DNA of 64,000 nt from Kocuria salsicia (lineage in GTDB: Bacteria > Actinomycetota > Actinomycetes > Actinomycetales > Micrococcaceae): positions 310,001 to 374,000 of the forward strand of contig NZ_VELE01000001.1 of the NCBI RefSeq assembly GCF_007681555.1. Direction: 5' to 3'. This document shows, in pieces, positions 45,802 to 55,133 of this stretch. The first letter of the stretch is position 1. Each line of letters opens with the position of its first letter. The notes below the pieces were generated by a model. It was not told where the DNA came from. It did no database searches and worked only from the letters and a program-made list of their open reading frames with translations. Position numbers and translations under genes: made by a program.

Positions 45802-46986
45802 TCACTCCCCCACGAGACGTTCGGCGTCCTCTATGCTCAGGGCGCTCGTGCCGTCCCACCGGGGTTCGTGACGCACACGGCGGTCCCTGCCCTGGTCGAC
45901 GGCGCTCTCCGCTGTGGGCGCGCCGTCCTGCACCATGGCGTTGATGAGCTCCTCGTCCGAGACATCGGAGGCATCCCGGGTGGTGGGGGTCCGCGGCACT
46001 TCGTGCGCCGCGGAGGACTGCGCCGCGACGTCGCCGTCGTCCGCGGCGTCGGCAGAACCGGTCGTCCCGGCCGCGGACGTCACGTCCGTCGTCTCTGCCG
46101 TGCCATGCGAGGCCGACGACGACGCCGCACCCGCGGCGGTCTGCGCCGACGCGCCGGTCTCCGTTGCCACTGCCGCTGTACCGTCCTCGGCGGGCGACGC
46201 GGCCAACGGGACCGTCGCGCCGACGGTTCCGGCAGCTGGTTCGGCCGACGTGGTGGCTGCAGCGGCGGCTACGCCCTCCGCGGGGGTGCCTGTCGCGGCG
46301 TCCTGGCCAGGCTCCATGGCGCCGCCGTGGACCGCAGGAACGACCTCACGCAGCCGCTCGAGCGTGATGGCACCGTGGCGCAGCACCACGGGCGTCTCCC
46401 CCGTGCAGTCCACGATGGTCGAGGCCACGTCCCGTGCGCCCGCGGCGGTGGACACAACCGGGCGGGGGCCGTCGTCGAGGTAGAACGGAACCCGGTCCTG
46501 AAGCATCGCCTGGGCGCTCTGCGCGGTCAGTGCGGCGGGCATGCCCGTGCGGTTCGCTGAGCTCACGGCCATGGGACCCACCCGCTCGAGCACCGCTCGC
46601 GACACGCGGTCGTCCGGGACGCGCAGCGCCACCGTGCCGTGGGTCTCCCCCAGGTCCCAGCCGAGCGTGGGCTGCGCCCAGCACACGATGGTCAGCGCAC
46701 CCGGCCAGAAGGCCTCCGCGAGCGCGCGGGCGTCCGCCGAGACCTGGTCCGCGAGGGCGTCCATGACCTCGGGCCGGGCGATGAGCACGGGCGGGGGCAT
46801 CTCCCGCGTTCTGCCTTTGGCGCCCAGCAGGGCCTGCACCCCGGCGGCGGAGAAGGCGTCGCAGCCGATGCCGTAGACCGTGTCGGTGGGCAACACGATG
46901 CACTCGCCGCCGCCCACGACCTCCGCGGCAGCCGCCACGGCCTCGTCCAGCTGCTGCTGGTCCCCACAGGGCCTGATCTCACTCAC
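45802..46986 (-). CDS. sua5: L-threonylcarbamoyladenylate synthase (Sua5/YrdC) with long C-terminal extension
   Basis: A 394-residue protein. Residues 15-205 are the YrdC domain: VLPTDTVYGIGCDAFS, KGRTREMPPPVLIA, FWPGALTIV, and a SANRTGMPA motif. It makes the intermediate for t6A at position 37 of ANN-decoding tRNAs. A 190-residue tail follows: a Thr/Ala/Ser/Gly-rich linker, then a short conserved-looking DVSDEELINAMVQDGAP and the end SALSIEDAERLVGE. E. coli YrdC has no such tail, and the classical Sua5 C-terminal domain is not seen. GTG start preceded by GGAGGAGAAG. Confidence 0.88.
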   Translation of the reverse strand: MSEIRPCGDQQQLDEAVAAAAEVVGGGECIVLPTDTVYGIGCDAFSAAGVQALLGAKGRTREMPPPVLIARPEVMDALADQVSADARALAEAFWPGALTIVCWAQPTLGWDLGETHGTVALRVPDDRVSRAVLERVGPMAVSSANRTGMPAALTAQSAQAMLQDRVPFYLDDGPRPVVSTAAGARDVASTIVDCTGETPVVLRHGAITLERLREVVPAVHGGAMEPGQDAATGTPAEGVAAAAATTSAEPAAGTVGATVPLAASPAEDGTAAVATETGASAQTAAGAASSSASHGTAETTDVTSAAGTTGSADAADDGDVAAQSSAAHEVPRTPTTRDASDVSDEELINAMVQDGAPTAESAVDQGRDRRVRHEPRWDGTSALSIEDAERLVGE

Positions 46987-47130
46987 GGGCTTCTCCTCCG
47001 CTCACGTACTTCGTCTGATTCCCCGGAGCATGACGCCGTCGAGGCTTCTGTTGTCCGGGATTCGTCGTCACGGGTGCAGTGCTCCCACCCAGGGCGTAGG
47101 CCCGCCCTGCCTGCAACCGTCGGTCGTGGC

Positions 47131-47997
47131 TCAGGAGCGTTCTCCCGGCAGGACAGCGGTGGTCGCGCGGGGCCGGCCCACGAGATCGTGGTGCAGCCTT
47201 ACATCCGTGAAACCCCGCCCAACCAGTGCCTCGGCCACGGCAGCCACCTGCGACTCCGCATGCTCCACGATGAAGCTTCCACCGGGGCGAAGCAGGCGCA
47301 AAGCCGTGTCCATCGCCGCGCACGGCAGACGCATCCCGGTCTCGTCGCCGCCGTAGAGCGCGGTGGGCGGGTCGTAATCCCGCACCTCCGGGTCCTCTGG
47401 GATCTCCCCGTCGGGCACGTACGGCGGGTTGGTCACGACCACGCAGAAGCTGCCCGCCGTTACGAGCGTGAGATCCCGGTAGTCGCACTCGAGCAGACGG
47501 ACCGGGGAGCCCGCGAGGTTCTGGCGCGTCCACCGCAGGGCCTCTGGCTCCCGTTCGACCGCGCTCACACGGCACGCCGGATCCTCGGTGGCCACAGCCA
47601 GGGCGATCGCCCCGCTGCCCGTCCCGAGATCGACGACGGCGGGGTGCAGCTCCCCGTGCTCGCGCCACAGCCGTGCCTCGTCCAGGCTCAGCTGCACGAG
47701 CAGCTCGGTCTCCGGCCGTGGCACGAAGACCCCCGGCCCCACGGCGAGCTCGAGCTGTCGGAAGGGCGCTCGGCCGGTGATGTGCTGGAGGGGTTCCCGC
47801 CGGGCACGGCGCGCCACGAGGCCCCGGTAGCCAGGAGGCTCGGGCGCGCCCAGGATGGCCTTCGCCTCGGTCTCCCCGCGGCCCAGGCCCAGGACGTGGG
47901 AGGCGAGCAGGACGGCATCGGCGTCCGGGGAGGGGACGCCCGCGGCCGCGAGCTCGCGCCGGCCCCACCCGATCGCCTGGGCGAGAGTCGTGGTCAC
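47131..47997 (-). CDS. prmC: Peptide chain release factor N5-glutamine methyltransferase
   Basis: A 288-residue methyltransferase that modifies the Gln of the GGQ motif in release factors. SAM site DLGTGSGAIALAVA is near residue 118 and the catalytic NPPY is near 189, in VVVTNPPYVPDGEI. The C-terminal HAESQVAAVAEALVGRGF is typical. GTG start is three bases after the prfA stop, so it sits in the same transcript as the release factor it modifies. Confidence 0.94.
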   Translation of the reverse strand: MTTTLAQAIGWGRRELAAAGVPSPDADAVLLASHVLGLGRGETEAKAILGAPEPPGYRGLVARRARREPLQHITGRAPFRQLELAVGPGVFVPRPETELLVQLSLDEARLWREHGELHPAVVDLGTGSGAIALAVATEDPACRVSAVEREPEALRWTRQNLAGSPVRLLECDYRDLTLVTAGSFCVVVTNPPYVPDGEIPEDPEVRDYDPPTALYGGDETGMRLPCAAMDTALRLLRPGGSFIVEHAESQVAAVAEALVGRGFTDVRLHHDLVGRPRATTAVLPGERS

Positions 47998-48000
47998 GGC

Positions 48001-49110
48001 TCAGCTCTTCCGGCCCGAGGGCCCCTGCCCAGCGGAGTCCTGGCTCAGCTGCTCCAGCCGGTGGCGTTCGTCGAGCTCGACCGCGGACGTGATGACGGGC
48101 TCCAGGGCACCGTCCAGCACGTGGTCCAGGTTGTAGGCCTTGTAGCCCGTGCGGTGATCCGCGATGCGGTTCTCGGGGAAGTTGTAGGTGCGGATGCGCT
48201 CGGAGCGGTCCACCGTGCGCACCTGCGACTTGCGGGCCGCCGCGTTCTCCGCGTCGATCTGCTCCTGCTGGTGCGCGAGCAGGCGCGCCCGCAGCACGCG
48301 CATTGCCGCCTCACGGTTCTGCAGCTGGGACTTCTCGTTCTGCATGGAGACCACGATGCCCGTGGGGACGTGCGTGATCCGCACGGCCGAGTCCGTGGTG
48401 TTCACGGACTGCCCGCCGGGACCCGAGGAGCGGTAGACGTCGATCTTGAGGTCGTTCTGGCTGATGTCGATCTCGTCCGGCTCGTCCACCTCCGGGAACA
48501 CGAGCACCCCGGCGGCCGAGGTGTGCACGCGCCCCTGGGACTCCGTCACGGGAACCCGCTGCACGCGGTGCACCCCTCCCTCGTACTTGAACCGTGCCCA
48601 GGCGCCCTCGGACGGGTCCGGGGAGTTTCCCTTCACCGCCAGCTGGACGTCCTTGTAGCCGCCCAGTTCCGTGGGGGTCGAGGAGAGGATCTCCGTCTTC
48701 AGCCCCGACTGCTCCGCGAAGCGCATGTACATGCGCAGCAGGTCCCCGGCGAAGAGCGCGGACTCGTCCCCCCCCTCCCCCGCCTTCACCTCGAGGATCA
48801 CGTTGCGGCCGTCGTCCGGGTCCCTGGGCACCAGCTTGCGGCGCAGCACTTCACGGGCCTCGCCGAGCTGCTCCTCGAGGGGCTTGACCTCCGCGGCGAA
48901 CTCGGGATCCATGCTCCCGAGTTCGCGCGCGGCCTCCAAGTCCTCGGACAGCCGCTCGACCCTGCGGTGCGCCTCCACGATCGCGTTGAGCTCGGAGTAC
49001 CGCCGACCCAGTTTCCTGGCCCTGCCCGCATCCGCGTGGACGGCGGGGTCCGCCAGTTCGTGCTGCAGCTGGGCGTGCTCATCCAGCAGCGGCTGCACGG
49101 GATCGGACAT
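48001..49110 (-). CDS. prfA: Peptide chain release factor 1
   Basis: A 369-residue factor that reads UAA and UAG. The RF1-type tripeptide is in [10 protein letters not shown] (PVT, near residue 196). The GGQ of peptidyl hydrolysis is in [14 protein letters not shown] near residue 240. A helical N-terminal domain (1-110) comes first. The ATG has AGAAGGAGAA upstream. Between rho and prfA, M. tuberculosis has rpmE; here there are only 48 bases, so the ribosomal protein gene is elsewhere or absent. Confidence 0.96.
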   Translation of the reverse strand: MSDPVQPLLDEHAQLQHELADPAVHADAGRARKLGRRYSELNAIVEAHRRVERLSEDLEAARELGSMDPEFAAEVKPLEEQLGEAREVLRRKLVPRDPDDGRNVILEVKAGEGGDESALFAGDLLRMYMRFAEQSGLKTEILSSTPTELGGYKDVQLAVKGNSPDPSEGAWARFKYEGGVHRVQRVPVTESQGRVHTSAAGVLVFPEVDEPDEIDISQNDLKIDVYRSSGPGGQSVNTTDSAVRITHVPTGIVVSMQNEKSQLQNREAAMRVLRARLLAHQQEQIDAENAAARKSQVRTVDRSERIRTYNFPENRIADHRTGYKAYNLDHVLDGALEPVITSAVELDERHRLEQLSQDSAGQGPSGRKS

Positions 49111-49158
49111 GGGGTGTTCTCCTTCTCGACGGGCGGGACGTGACGCGGGGTTGGCGTC

Positions 49159-51255
49159 CTAGTGGCCCGCGAGCGTGGTCTTCTGGACCTGCAGCAGGAA
49201 CTCGGCGTTGGACTGGGTGTCCCGCAGCTTGCTCGTGAGCAGCTCCAGGGCCTGCTGCTGCTCGAGACCGGAGAGCACACGGCGCAGGCGCCACATGATT
49301 TTGATCTCTTCGGACGAGAGCAGGTTCTCCTCGCGGCGCGTGCCGGAGGAGTTGACGTCCACGGCCGGGAAGATGCGCCGGTCCGCGAGCTGGCGGGAGA
49401 GCCGCAGCTCCATGTTGCCCGTGCCCTTGAACTCTTCGAAGATGACCTCGTCCATCTTGGAACCCGTCTCCACGAGCGCGGTGGCCAGGATGGTGAGCGA
49501 GCCGCCGTTCTCGATGTTGCGCGCCGCGCCGAAGAACTTCTTGGGCGGATACAGCGCCGCGGAGTCCACGCCGCCGGACAGGATGCGTCCGGAGGCCGGG
49601 GCGGAAAGGTTGTACGCACGGCCGAGGCGGGTCATGGAGTCCAGCAGGACCACCACGTCCATTCCCATCTCCACGAGACGCTTGGCGCGCTCGATCGCGA
49701 GCTCCGCCACCGTGGTGTGGTCGTCCGCGGGACGGTCGAAGGTGGAGGCGATGACCTCGCCCTTCACCGTGCGCTGCATGTCAGTGACCTCTTCGGGCCG
49801 TTCGTCCACGAGCACCATCATGAGGTGGACCTCGGGGTTGTTCGTGGTGATCGCGTTGGCGATCGACTGCAGCATCAGGGTCTTGCCCGCCTTGGGCGGG
49901 GAGACGATCAGACCGCGCTGGCCCTTTCCGATCGGGGCCACCAGGTCCACCACGCGGGGGCCAATCTTCTTCGGGTCGGTCTCCAGTCGCAGGCGCTCCT
50001 GCGGGTACAGCGGCACGAGCTTGTTGAACTCGACGCGTTCGCTGTTCTCCTCCGGCTTGCGGCCGTTGACCGTGGTCAGCTGCACGAGCGCGGAGAACTT
50101 CTGGCGGGAGTTGTTGTGCTGCTCCCCCTCGCGCGGCGCCCGGATGGCACCCACGATGGCGTCGCCCTTGCGCAGGTTGTTCTTCTTGACCTGGGACAGG
50201 CTCACATAGACGTCCGAGGGCCCGGGCAGGTAGCCCGAGGTACGCACGAACGCGTAGTTGTCGAGCACGTCCAGGATGCCGGCCACGGGCAGCAGGACGT
50301 CGTCCTCCGTGATCTCGACGTCGTCTACGTCGGGACCGTTGTTGCGGTTGCGGCGGTTGCGGCGCTCGTTGCGGTCGTTGCGATCGCCGCGGTTGTCCCG
50401 GTCGTTCCGGTTGCGGTTGCGGCGGTTGCGGCGCGAACCGTTCTCGCCGTCGTTGCCGCCGTTGTTGTTGCGGTTGCGGCGCTCGTTGCGGTTCGAGCCT
50501 TCCTGGCCACCGTCCCCGGAGTCCTTGGAGTCGCGCTGGTTGCCGCGGTCGTTGCGGTCCTGGCCGCCGTCCTTGGAGTCCTTCTGGTTGCCGCGGCCAC
50601 GGCCGCCATCGGACTTCTCGTCCCGCTTGGCATCCTGGGATTTCTCGTCCTTGGCGCCGGAATTCTCCTGCGGTGAGGACTTCTCCCCGCGGTTGCCGCG
50701 CGAACGCTGGTTGCGTCCGCCGCGGCCGGAACCGTCCTTGATCTCCTCGCCGGAGTCCGATGACCCGTTCTTCTGGTTCTCGGACTTCTCCTCCTGGGAG
50801 GACTGCTCGTTCTGCCGCTCGGCGGAGCCGGCCTCACGGCGGGAGCGGCGCGAGCCGTTCTGGCGCTTGCCGTTCGACTCACCGTCCTCCCCCTCTGCGG
50901 AGGACGCGTCCGAGGACCTGGTGTCCTCGGTGCCGCCCGAGCCGCTCTGGGAGGTGCCCTCCGCGGTGCCGGCCTTGGCGGCGTCGTCGCCGTCCGTGTC
51001 CTTGTGGCGGCGGGAGGCCTGGCGAGCGGTCTGCTCAATCTTCTCCTCGACGGCCTTGTCGCGGGCGGCGACGGCGCCCCCGCGCTGGTGCGCCTCGATC
51101 GCCTCGACCAGGAGGGACTTGCGCATCCGGCGGGCACCGGTGATGCCGAGCTGAGCGGCCAGGGCCTGCAGCTGCGCAAGCTTGAGTCCGGAGAGTCCGG
51201 TGCTCTGGGCCTGCGAGGTTTCCGTTCCCTGTTCGGGGGCGGTGGATTCTGTCAC
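49159..51255 (-). CDS. rho: Transcription termination factor Rho, actinobacterial form with long insertion
   Basis: A 698-residue helicase (E. coli 419). N-terminal Rho_N/SAP-like helices at about 21-60 are followed by a 250-residue insert (about 61-310) rich in Ser, Glu, Asp, Lys, Arg, Asn and Gly, ending in many repeats of Arg/Asn such as NRNERRNRNNNGG. The RNA-binding cold-shock-like fold (GILDVLDNYAFVRTSGYLPG) is near 325-400 and the P-loop PPKAGKT at 453-459. The C-terminal secondary RNA site follows. Such inserts help high-GC Rho act on structured RNA. GTG at 51255 is preceded by AAGGAACC; the frame to 51564 lies in the leader. No gene lies in the 292 bases between it and thrB. Confidence 0.95.
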   Translation of the reverse strand: MTESTAPEQGTETSQAQSTGLSGLKLAQLQALAAQLGITGARRMRKSLLVEAIEAHQRGGAVAARDKAVEEKIEQTARQASRRHKDTDGDDAAKAGTAEGTSQSGSGGTEDTRSSDASSAEGEDGESNGKRQNGSRRSRREAGSAERQNEQSSQEEKSENQKNGSSDSGEEIKDGSGRGGRNQRSRGNRGEKSSPQENSGAKDEKSQDAKRDEKSDGGRGRGNQKDSKDGGQDRNDRGNQRDSKDSGDGGQEGSNRNERRNRNNNGGNDGENGSRRNRRNRNRNDRDNRGDRNDRNERRNRRNRNNGPDVDDVEITEDDVLLPVAGILDVLDNYAFVRTSGYLPGPSDVYVSLSQVKKNNLRKGDAIVGAIRAPREGEQHNNSRQKFSALVQLTTVNGRKPEENSERVEFNKLVPLYPQERLRLETDPKKIGPRVVDLVAPIGKGQRGLIVSPPKAGKTLMLQSIANAITTNNPEVHLMMVLVDERPEEVTDMQRTVKGEVIASTFDRPADDHTTVAELAIERAKRLVEMGMDVVVLLDSMTRLGRAYNLSAPASGRILSGGVDSAALYPPKKFFGAARNIENGGSLTILATALVETGSKMDEVIFEEFKGTGNMELRLSRQLADRRIFPAVDVNSSGTRREENLLSSEEIKIMWRLRRVLSGLEQQQALELLTSKLRDTQSNAEFLLQVQKTTLAGH

Positions 51256-51547
51256 GAAGGTTCCTTCTGACTCGGTGGGGGCTGCGGCATCCAGATCGCC
51301 AGCAGCCCGGCGGTGATGGTGTGGGCCGCCCGTTGCGGGCCACGGGTGTGCGTGCCGTGAGCACGCGACATCAGCAATGGAGACCCCCGAATCCCTCGTG
51401 GGACCGAATTGCCACATCACAGAGGTGGCGGGTCTGCACGAGAGAGGATCGCAGAGAGGCGATGCTGTTCGAGTACCTGCGGTGGAAAACCGCGCATGAC
51501 GCTCGACTACGGGGCTGGCCCGTCCTGGACGGACAGGAGCCCGGGGC
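51256..51547 (-). other. Leader region upstream of rho
   Basis: No gene is seen. Downstream of thrB it holds weak hairpins, including TCCTG/CAGGA near 51520-51540 and GCCAC/GTGGC at 51411-51429. A promoter for rho is likely in this stretch but cannot be fixed. Autoregulation of rho through its leader is known in other bacteria. Confidence 0.35.
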
Positions 51548-52597
51548 CTATTGCGTGGATACACTCACCTTAGCACCCTCGCGCGGTACGTGCAGAGTGA
51601 GGACACGCCACGAGACCCGCCCGCCGTGGTGGGAGTGTGCCGGCGACGCCGCGTCGGCGGCGATCGCACGCACCGCCTCGGCCGCGCGCTCGGCACCCTG
51701 CGGCCCGTTGGCGAGCACCAGCACCGTGGGTCCCGCGCCGGAGATCAGCGCGGCGTGGCCGCGCTCGCGCAGCCCCTCCACGAGAGCGGCACTCGGGGCC
51801 ATCGCCTGCGCCCTGTACCGCTGGTGGAGCAGGTCGAACGTGGCCGGCAGCAGCAGCTCGGGGCGCCCGCCCAGGGCTACCACGAGCAGGGCCGCGCGGC
51901 CCGCATTGACCGCCGCGGCGCGATGGGCCACGGTGTCCGGGAGCAGTCCACGGGCCACCGCGGTGGCCACTTCGAAGTCCGGGATCGCCACCACGGGGAC
52001 GACGTCCGGGTGCACGTCCACGGGGGCGCTGTGGAAGCGGCTCGTCTCCTGCCACGACACCGTGAAACCGCCCAGCAGCGTGGGCGCCACATTGTCTGGG
52101 TGGCCCTCCAGCCTGGAACACACCTGCAGCACCTCGTCCGGGTTCAGCCGGGAGCGGATGGGGAGCAGAGCGTTCGCCGCGAGCACCCCGGCCACCACCG
52201 CCGAGGCCGAGGAGCCCATGCCTCGGCCGTGCGGGATGACGTTGTGCGCCTCGAGCCGTAACGGGGGCAGCGCTCCCGCACCCGCGGCGTCGAAGGCGGC
52301 CTGCATTGCCCGCAGCACCAGGTGCTCAGGGGTGCGCGGAACGCCGTCTGTGCCCTCCCCCGTGAGGTCGAACTCCAGGCCGCTCGCGATCCGGGTGACC
52401 CGCACGGTGTCGTAGTGGCCCAGGGCCAGCCCGAGCGAGTCGAAACCGGGCCCCACGTTTCCCGTGGAGGCAGGGACCTCGACCGTGACGGTCGCACCGA
52501 GCGGGGCGCCGTCCTCAGAGGAGGCGGCACCGTGGCCGGGCGCGCCGTCCTTGCCGGGGCCGGCTGCGTGTGTCTCGCTCACCACGGACCCGCTCAC
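51548..52597 (-). CDS. thrB: Homoserine kinase
   Basis: A 349-residue GHMP kinase making O-phosphohomoserine. N-terminal [19 protein letters not shown] is typical; the phosphate loop is in [23 protein letters not shown]. The C-terminal [17 protein letters not shown] is the third GHMP motif. GTG at 52597 overlaps the thrC stop (GTGA). The 30 residues before the core are Gly/Ala/Asp-rich. Confidence 0.94.
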   Translation of the reverse strand: MSGSVVSETHAAGPGKDGAPGHGAASSEDGAPLGATVTVEVPASTGNVGPGFDSLGLALGHYDTVRVTRIASGLEFDLTGEGTDGVPRTPEHLVLRAMQAAFDAAGAGALPPLRLEAHNVIPHGRGMGSSASAVVAGVLAANALLPIRSRLNPDEVLQVCSRLEGHPDNVAPTLLGGFTVSWQETSRFHSAPVDVHPDVVPVVAIPDFEVATAVARGLLPDTVAHRAAAVNAGRAALLVVALGGRPELLLPATFDLLHQRYRAQAMAPSAALVEGLRERGHAALISGAGPTVLVLANGPQGAERAAEAVRAIAADAASPAHSHHGGRVSWRVLTLHVPREGAKVSVSTQ

Positions 52598-53703
52598 TCG
52601 AGACCGAGGGCCGCGGCCACCGAGACCACGTCGAAAGCCACCCGCTTGGGCGCGGCCGCCTGCGCGTCCTCCGCCTCGGCGCCCTTGACCGCCCACTGGG
52701 GGTCCTTGAGGCCGTGGCCCGTCACCGTGGCCACGATGGTTTTCCCGGAGGGGACCTGACCGGCGCGCGCCTGCTTGAGCAGACCCGCGACGCTCGCCGC
52801 GGAGCCCGGCTCCACGAACACGCCCTCGCGCGAGGAGAGCCAGCGGTGCGCCTCCAGGATCTCGTCATCCGTGACGGAGCCGATGAGCCCGCCCGACTCA
52901 TCCCGGGCGGCCACGGCGGTGTGCCACGAGGCGGGGTTGCCGATCCGGATGGCCGTGGCGATCGTCTCCGGCTCGGTCACTGGGTGGCCCAGCACGAGCG
53001 GAGCGGCGCCCTCCGCCTGGAAGCCCCACATCACGGGGGTGTGCGTGGCCACGGCGGGAAGCGCGGTGCCGTCCGTGGCCGTGGCGTCCTGCGCGTACTC
53101 GCGGTAGCCCTTCCAGTACGCGGTGATGTTCCCCGCATTGCCCACCGGCAGCGCGTGGATGTCCGGTGCGTCACCGAGGGTGTCCACCACCTCGAACGCG
53201 GCGGTCTTCTGCCCCTCGATGCGGTACGGGTTCACCGAGTTCACCAGGAACACGGGGTAGGACTCGGAGAGCTTGCGCGCCACCTCGAGGCAGTTGTCGA
53301 AGTTGCCGTCGATCTGGATGATGTCCGCGCCGTGCGCCACGGCCTGGGACATCTTGCCCATGGAGATCTTGCCCTCGGGCACCAGCACGGCGCAGCGCAT
53401 TCCGGCCTGCTTCGCGTACGCGGCGGCGGAGGCGGACGTGTTGCCGGTGGACGCGCAGACCACCGCCTTGGCGCCCTCCTCCTTGGCCTTGGTGATTGCC
53501 ATGGTCATCCCGCGGTCCTTGAAGGAGCCGGTGGGGTTCATTCCCTCGAACTTCAGCCACACGGCGGAGCCGGTCAGCTCGGAGAGCGCACGCGCACGGA
53601 TCAGCGGCGTGCCGCCCTCCCCCATGGTCACGACCTCTGTCTGCTCGGTGACCGGCAGCCGGTCCCTGTACTCGTTGATGACGCCCTTCCAGACGTGTGC
53701 CAT
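52594..53703 (-). CDS. thrC: Threonine synthase
   Basis: A 369-residue PLP enzyme converting O-phosphohomoserine to threonine. The PLP Lys is in [14 protein letters not shown] (near residue 58), and the phosphate cup [14 protein letters not shown] near 83. The substrate loop [16 protein letters not shown] is near residue 190. ATG at 53703; the frame to 53778 is extra. Coupled to thrB. Confidence 0.96.
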   Translation of the reverse strand: MAHVWKGVINEYRDRLPVTEQTEVVTMGEGGTPLIRARALSELTGSAVWLKFEGMNPTGSFKDRGMTMAITKAKEEGAKAVVCASTGNTSASAAAYAKQAGMRCAVLVPEGKISMGKMSQAVAHGADIIQIDGNFDNCLEVARKLSESYPVFLVNSVNPYRIEGQKTAAFEVVDTLGDAPDIHALPVGNAGNITAYWKGYREYAQDATATDGTALPAVATHTPVMWGFQAEGAAPLVLGHPVTEPETIATAIRIGNPASWHTAVAARDESGGLIGSVTDDEILEAHRWLSSREGVFVEPGSAASVAGLLKQARAGQVPSGKTIVATVTGHGLKDPQWAVKGAEAEDAQAAAPKRVAFDVVSVAAALGLE

Positions 53704-53774
53704 GCGGCGCTCTCCTCGGTTCGACTCGTTGCTTCCACGCGGTGCTCCGCCCCTCGGTGGGCGGGCACCGGAAC

Positions 53775-55088
53775 TCATTCTCCGGCTTCCACCGGAGTGA
53801 CGGACACGACGTCCCGCACCACCGGCAGCTCGCGCAGCGCCTCCACCGTGGCCATCAGGGACTCGTGGCGGCCGCTGTGGGTCACCAGTCGCAGCAGGGA
53901 CGTGTCGCTCTCGCGGGGGTCCTCGCTCTGCTGCATGGTGGAGATCGACACGCCGTGGTCCGCGAATACCTTCGCCAGCCGTGCCAGCACGCCCAGCCGG
54001 TCGTTGGCGGCCAGGGTAACGGCCAGCCGTGTGGTGACGTCGTCCATGCTCACGGCAGGAAGGGCCGCGTAGGGCTCCAGCGGGATCCCCGTGGCCCCCA
54101 GCGCGATGGCCCGTGCCGCGGAGACGAGGTCCCCGAGCACGGCCGACGCCGTGGGGTCACCGCCTGCGCCCTGCCCGTAGAACATCAGCGACCCGGCGTT
54201 CTCCGCCTCCACGAACACCGCGTTGTACGCCCCGCGCACCCCGCCGAGCACGTGATCGCGCGGGATCATGACCGGGTTCACCCGCAGGTTCACGCCGTCC
54301 CCGCAGCGCTCTCCCACGGAGAGCAGCTTGATGACGTAGCCTGCCTCCCGTGCCGCCGCGACGTCGTCCGCGGTGACCCCGGTGATGCCCTCGCAGTGAA
54401 CGTCCGCGATCGTGTAGCTGGAGTGGAACGCCAGGGACGCCAGCACGGCGGTCTTGGCCGCGGCGTCGTGGCCCTCGACATCGGCCGTCGGGTCCGCCTC
54501 CGCATAGCCGAGTTCCTGAGCCTCGGCCAGGGCGTCGTCGAACGCGGCACCGGTGCTGTCCATCTGGTCCAGGATGAAGTTCGTGGTCCCGTTCATGATC
54601 CCCAGGAAGCGGTTGACGCTGTCCCCGGCGAGCGAGTCCCGCATGGGACGCACGATCGGGATGGCGCCGGCCACGGCCGCCTCGTAGGACAGCTGCGCGC
54701 CCGACCCCGCGGCGGCGTCCTGCAGCTCGCGCCCGGACTCCGCGAGCAATGCCTTGTTGCCCGTGATCACTGACTTCCCGGCCTTGAGGGCACGTAGCAC
54801 GCGGGTGCGCGTGGGCTCGATGCCGCCCGTCAGCTCCACGACCACGTCCGCCCGGTCGATCACGGCGTCCGCGTCCGTGGTCAGCAGCTCCGGTGGCAGC
54901 TCCACGTCCCGGCGAGCGGTGACGTCCCGCACCGCGATACCCGTCAGCGCGAGCCGCACACCGGTGCGCTGCGCCAGCTCGTCCGACTGGGTGAGCAGCA
55001 CGCGGGCCACCTGGGAACCCACGGTGCCGGCACCCAGCAGGCCGACCTTCAGGACGGGGGTCTCGCGTGCGGGGGCTGATGTGTTCAT
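53775..55088 (-). CDS. hom: Homoserine dehydrogenase
   Basis: A 437-residue enzyme reducing aspartate semialdehyde to homoserine, the branch to threonine and methionine. NAD(P) motif [16 protein letters not shown] is near residue 18, the substrate region [11 protein letters not shown] near 186, and [16 protein letters not shown] near 220. An ACT domain (about 350-430, with [21 protein letters not shown]-like text) suggests allosteric inhibition by threonine. It has its own ribosome-binding site (AAGGAACCCGAGG). Confidence 0.95.
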   Translation of the reverse strand: MNTSAPARETPVLKVGLLGAGTVGSQVARVLLTQSDELAQRTGVRLALTGIAVRDVTARRDVELPPELLTTDADAVIDRADVVVELTGGIEPTRTRVLRALKAGKSVITGNKALLAESGRELQDAAAGSGAQLSYEAAVAGAIPIVRPMRDSLAGDSVNRFLGIMNGTTNFILDQMDSTGAAFDDALAEAQELGYAEADPTADVEGHDAAAKTAVLASLAFHSSYTIADVHCEGITGVTADDVAAAREAGYVIKLLSVGERCGDGVNLRVNPVMIPRDHVLGGVRGAYNAVFVEAENAGSLMFYGQGAGGDPTASAVLGDLVSAARAIALGATGIPLEPYAALPAVSMDDVTTRLAVTLAANDRLGVLARLAKVFADHGVSISTMQQSEDPRESDTSLLRLVTHSGRHESLMATVEALRELPVVRDVVSVTPVEAGE

Positions 55089-55123
55089 GGTCCTCGGGTT
55101 CCTTGGGAAGGGGGCTTCGGGAA

Positions 55124-55133
55124 GGGGGGGGGG
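55124..55133. repeat. Run of ten G
   Basis: Ten consecutive G on the + strand directly after the lysA stop codon (minus strand: TGA then ten C). Close by, GGGAAGGGGG is repeated. A length change here would not alter any protein but might affect translation of hom. Confidence 0.7.

Noticed and set aside
49900-51200. CRISPR array or repeat locus in rho
   Set aside because: The repeats are codons of the Arg/Asn-rich insert of Rho, not evenly spaced identical repeats.
51256-51547. Known rho-leader riboswitch or attenuator
   Set aside because: Only weak hairpins are visible; no known motif could be matched by eye.
53704-53774. Threonine attenuator or T-box between hom and thrC
   Set aside because: No leader peptide rich in Thr, no T-box core and only 71 bases of space.
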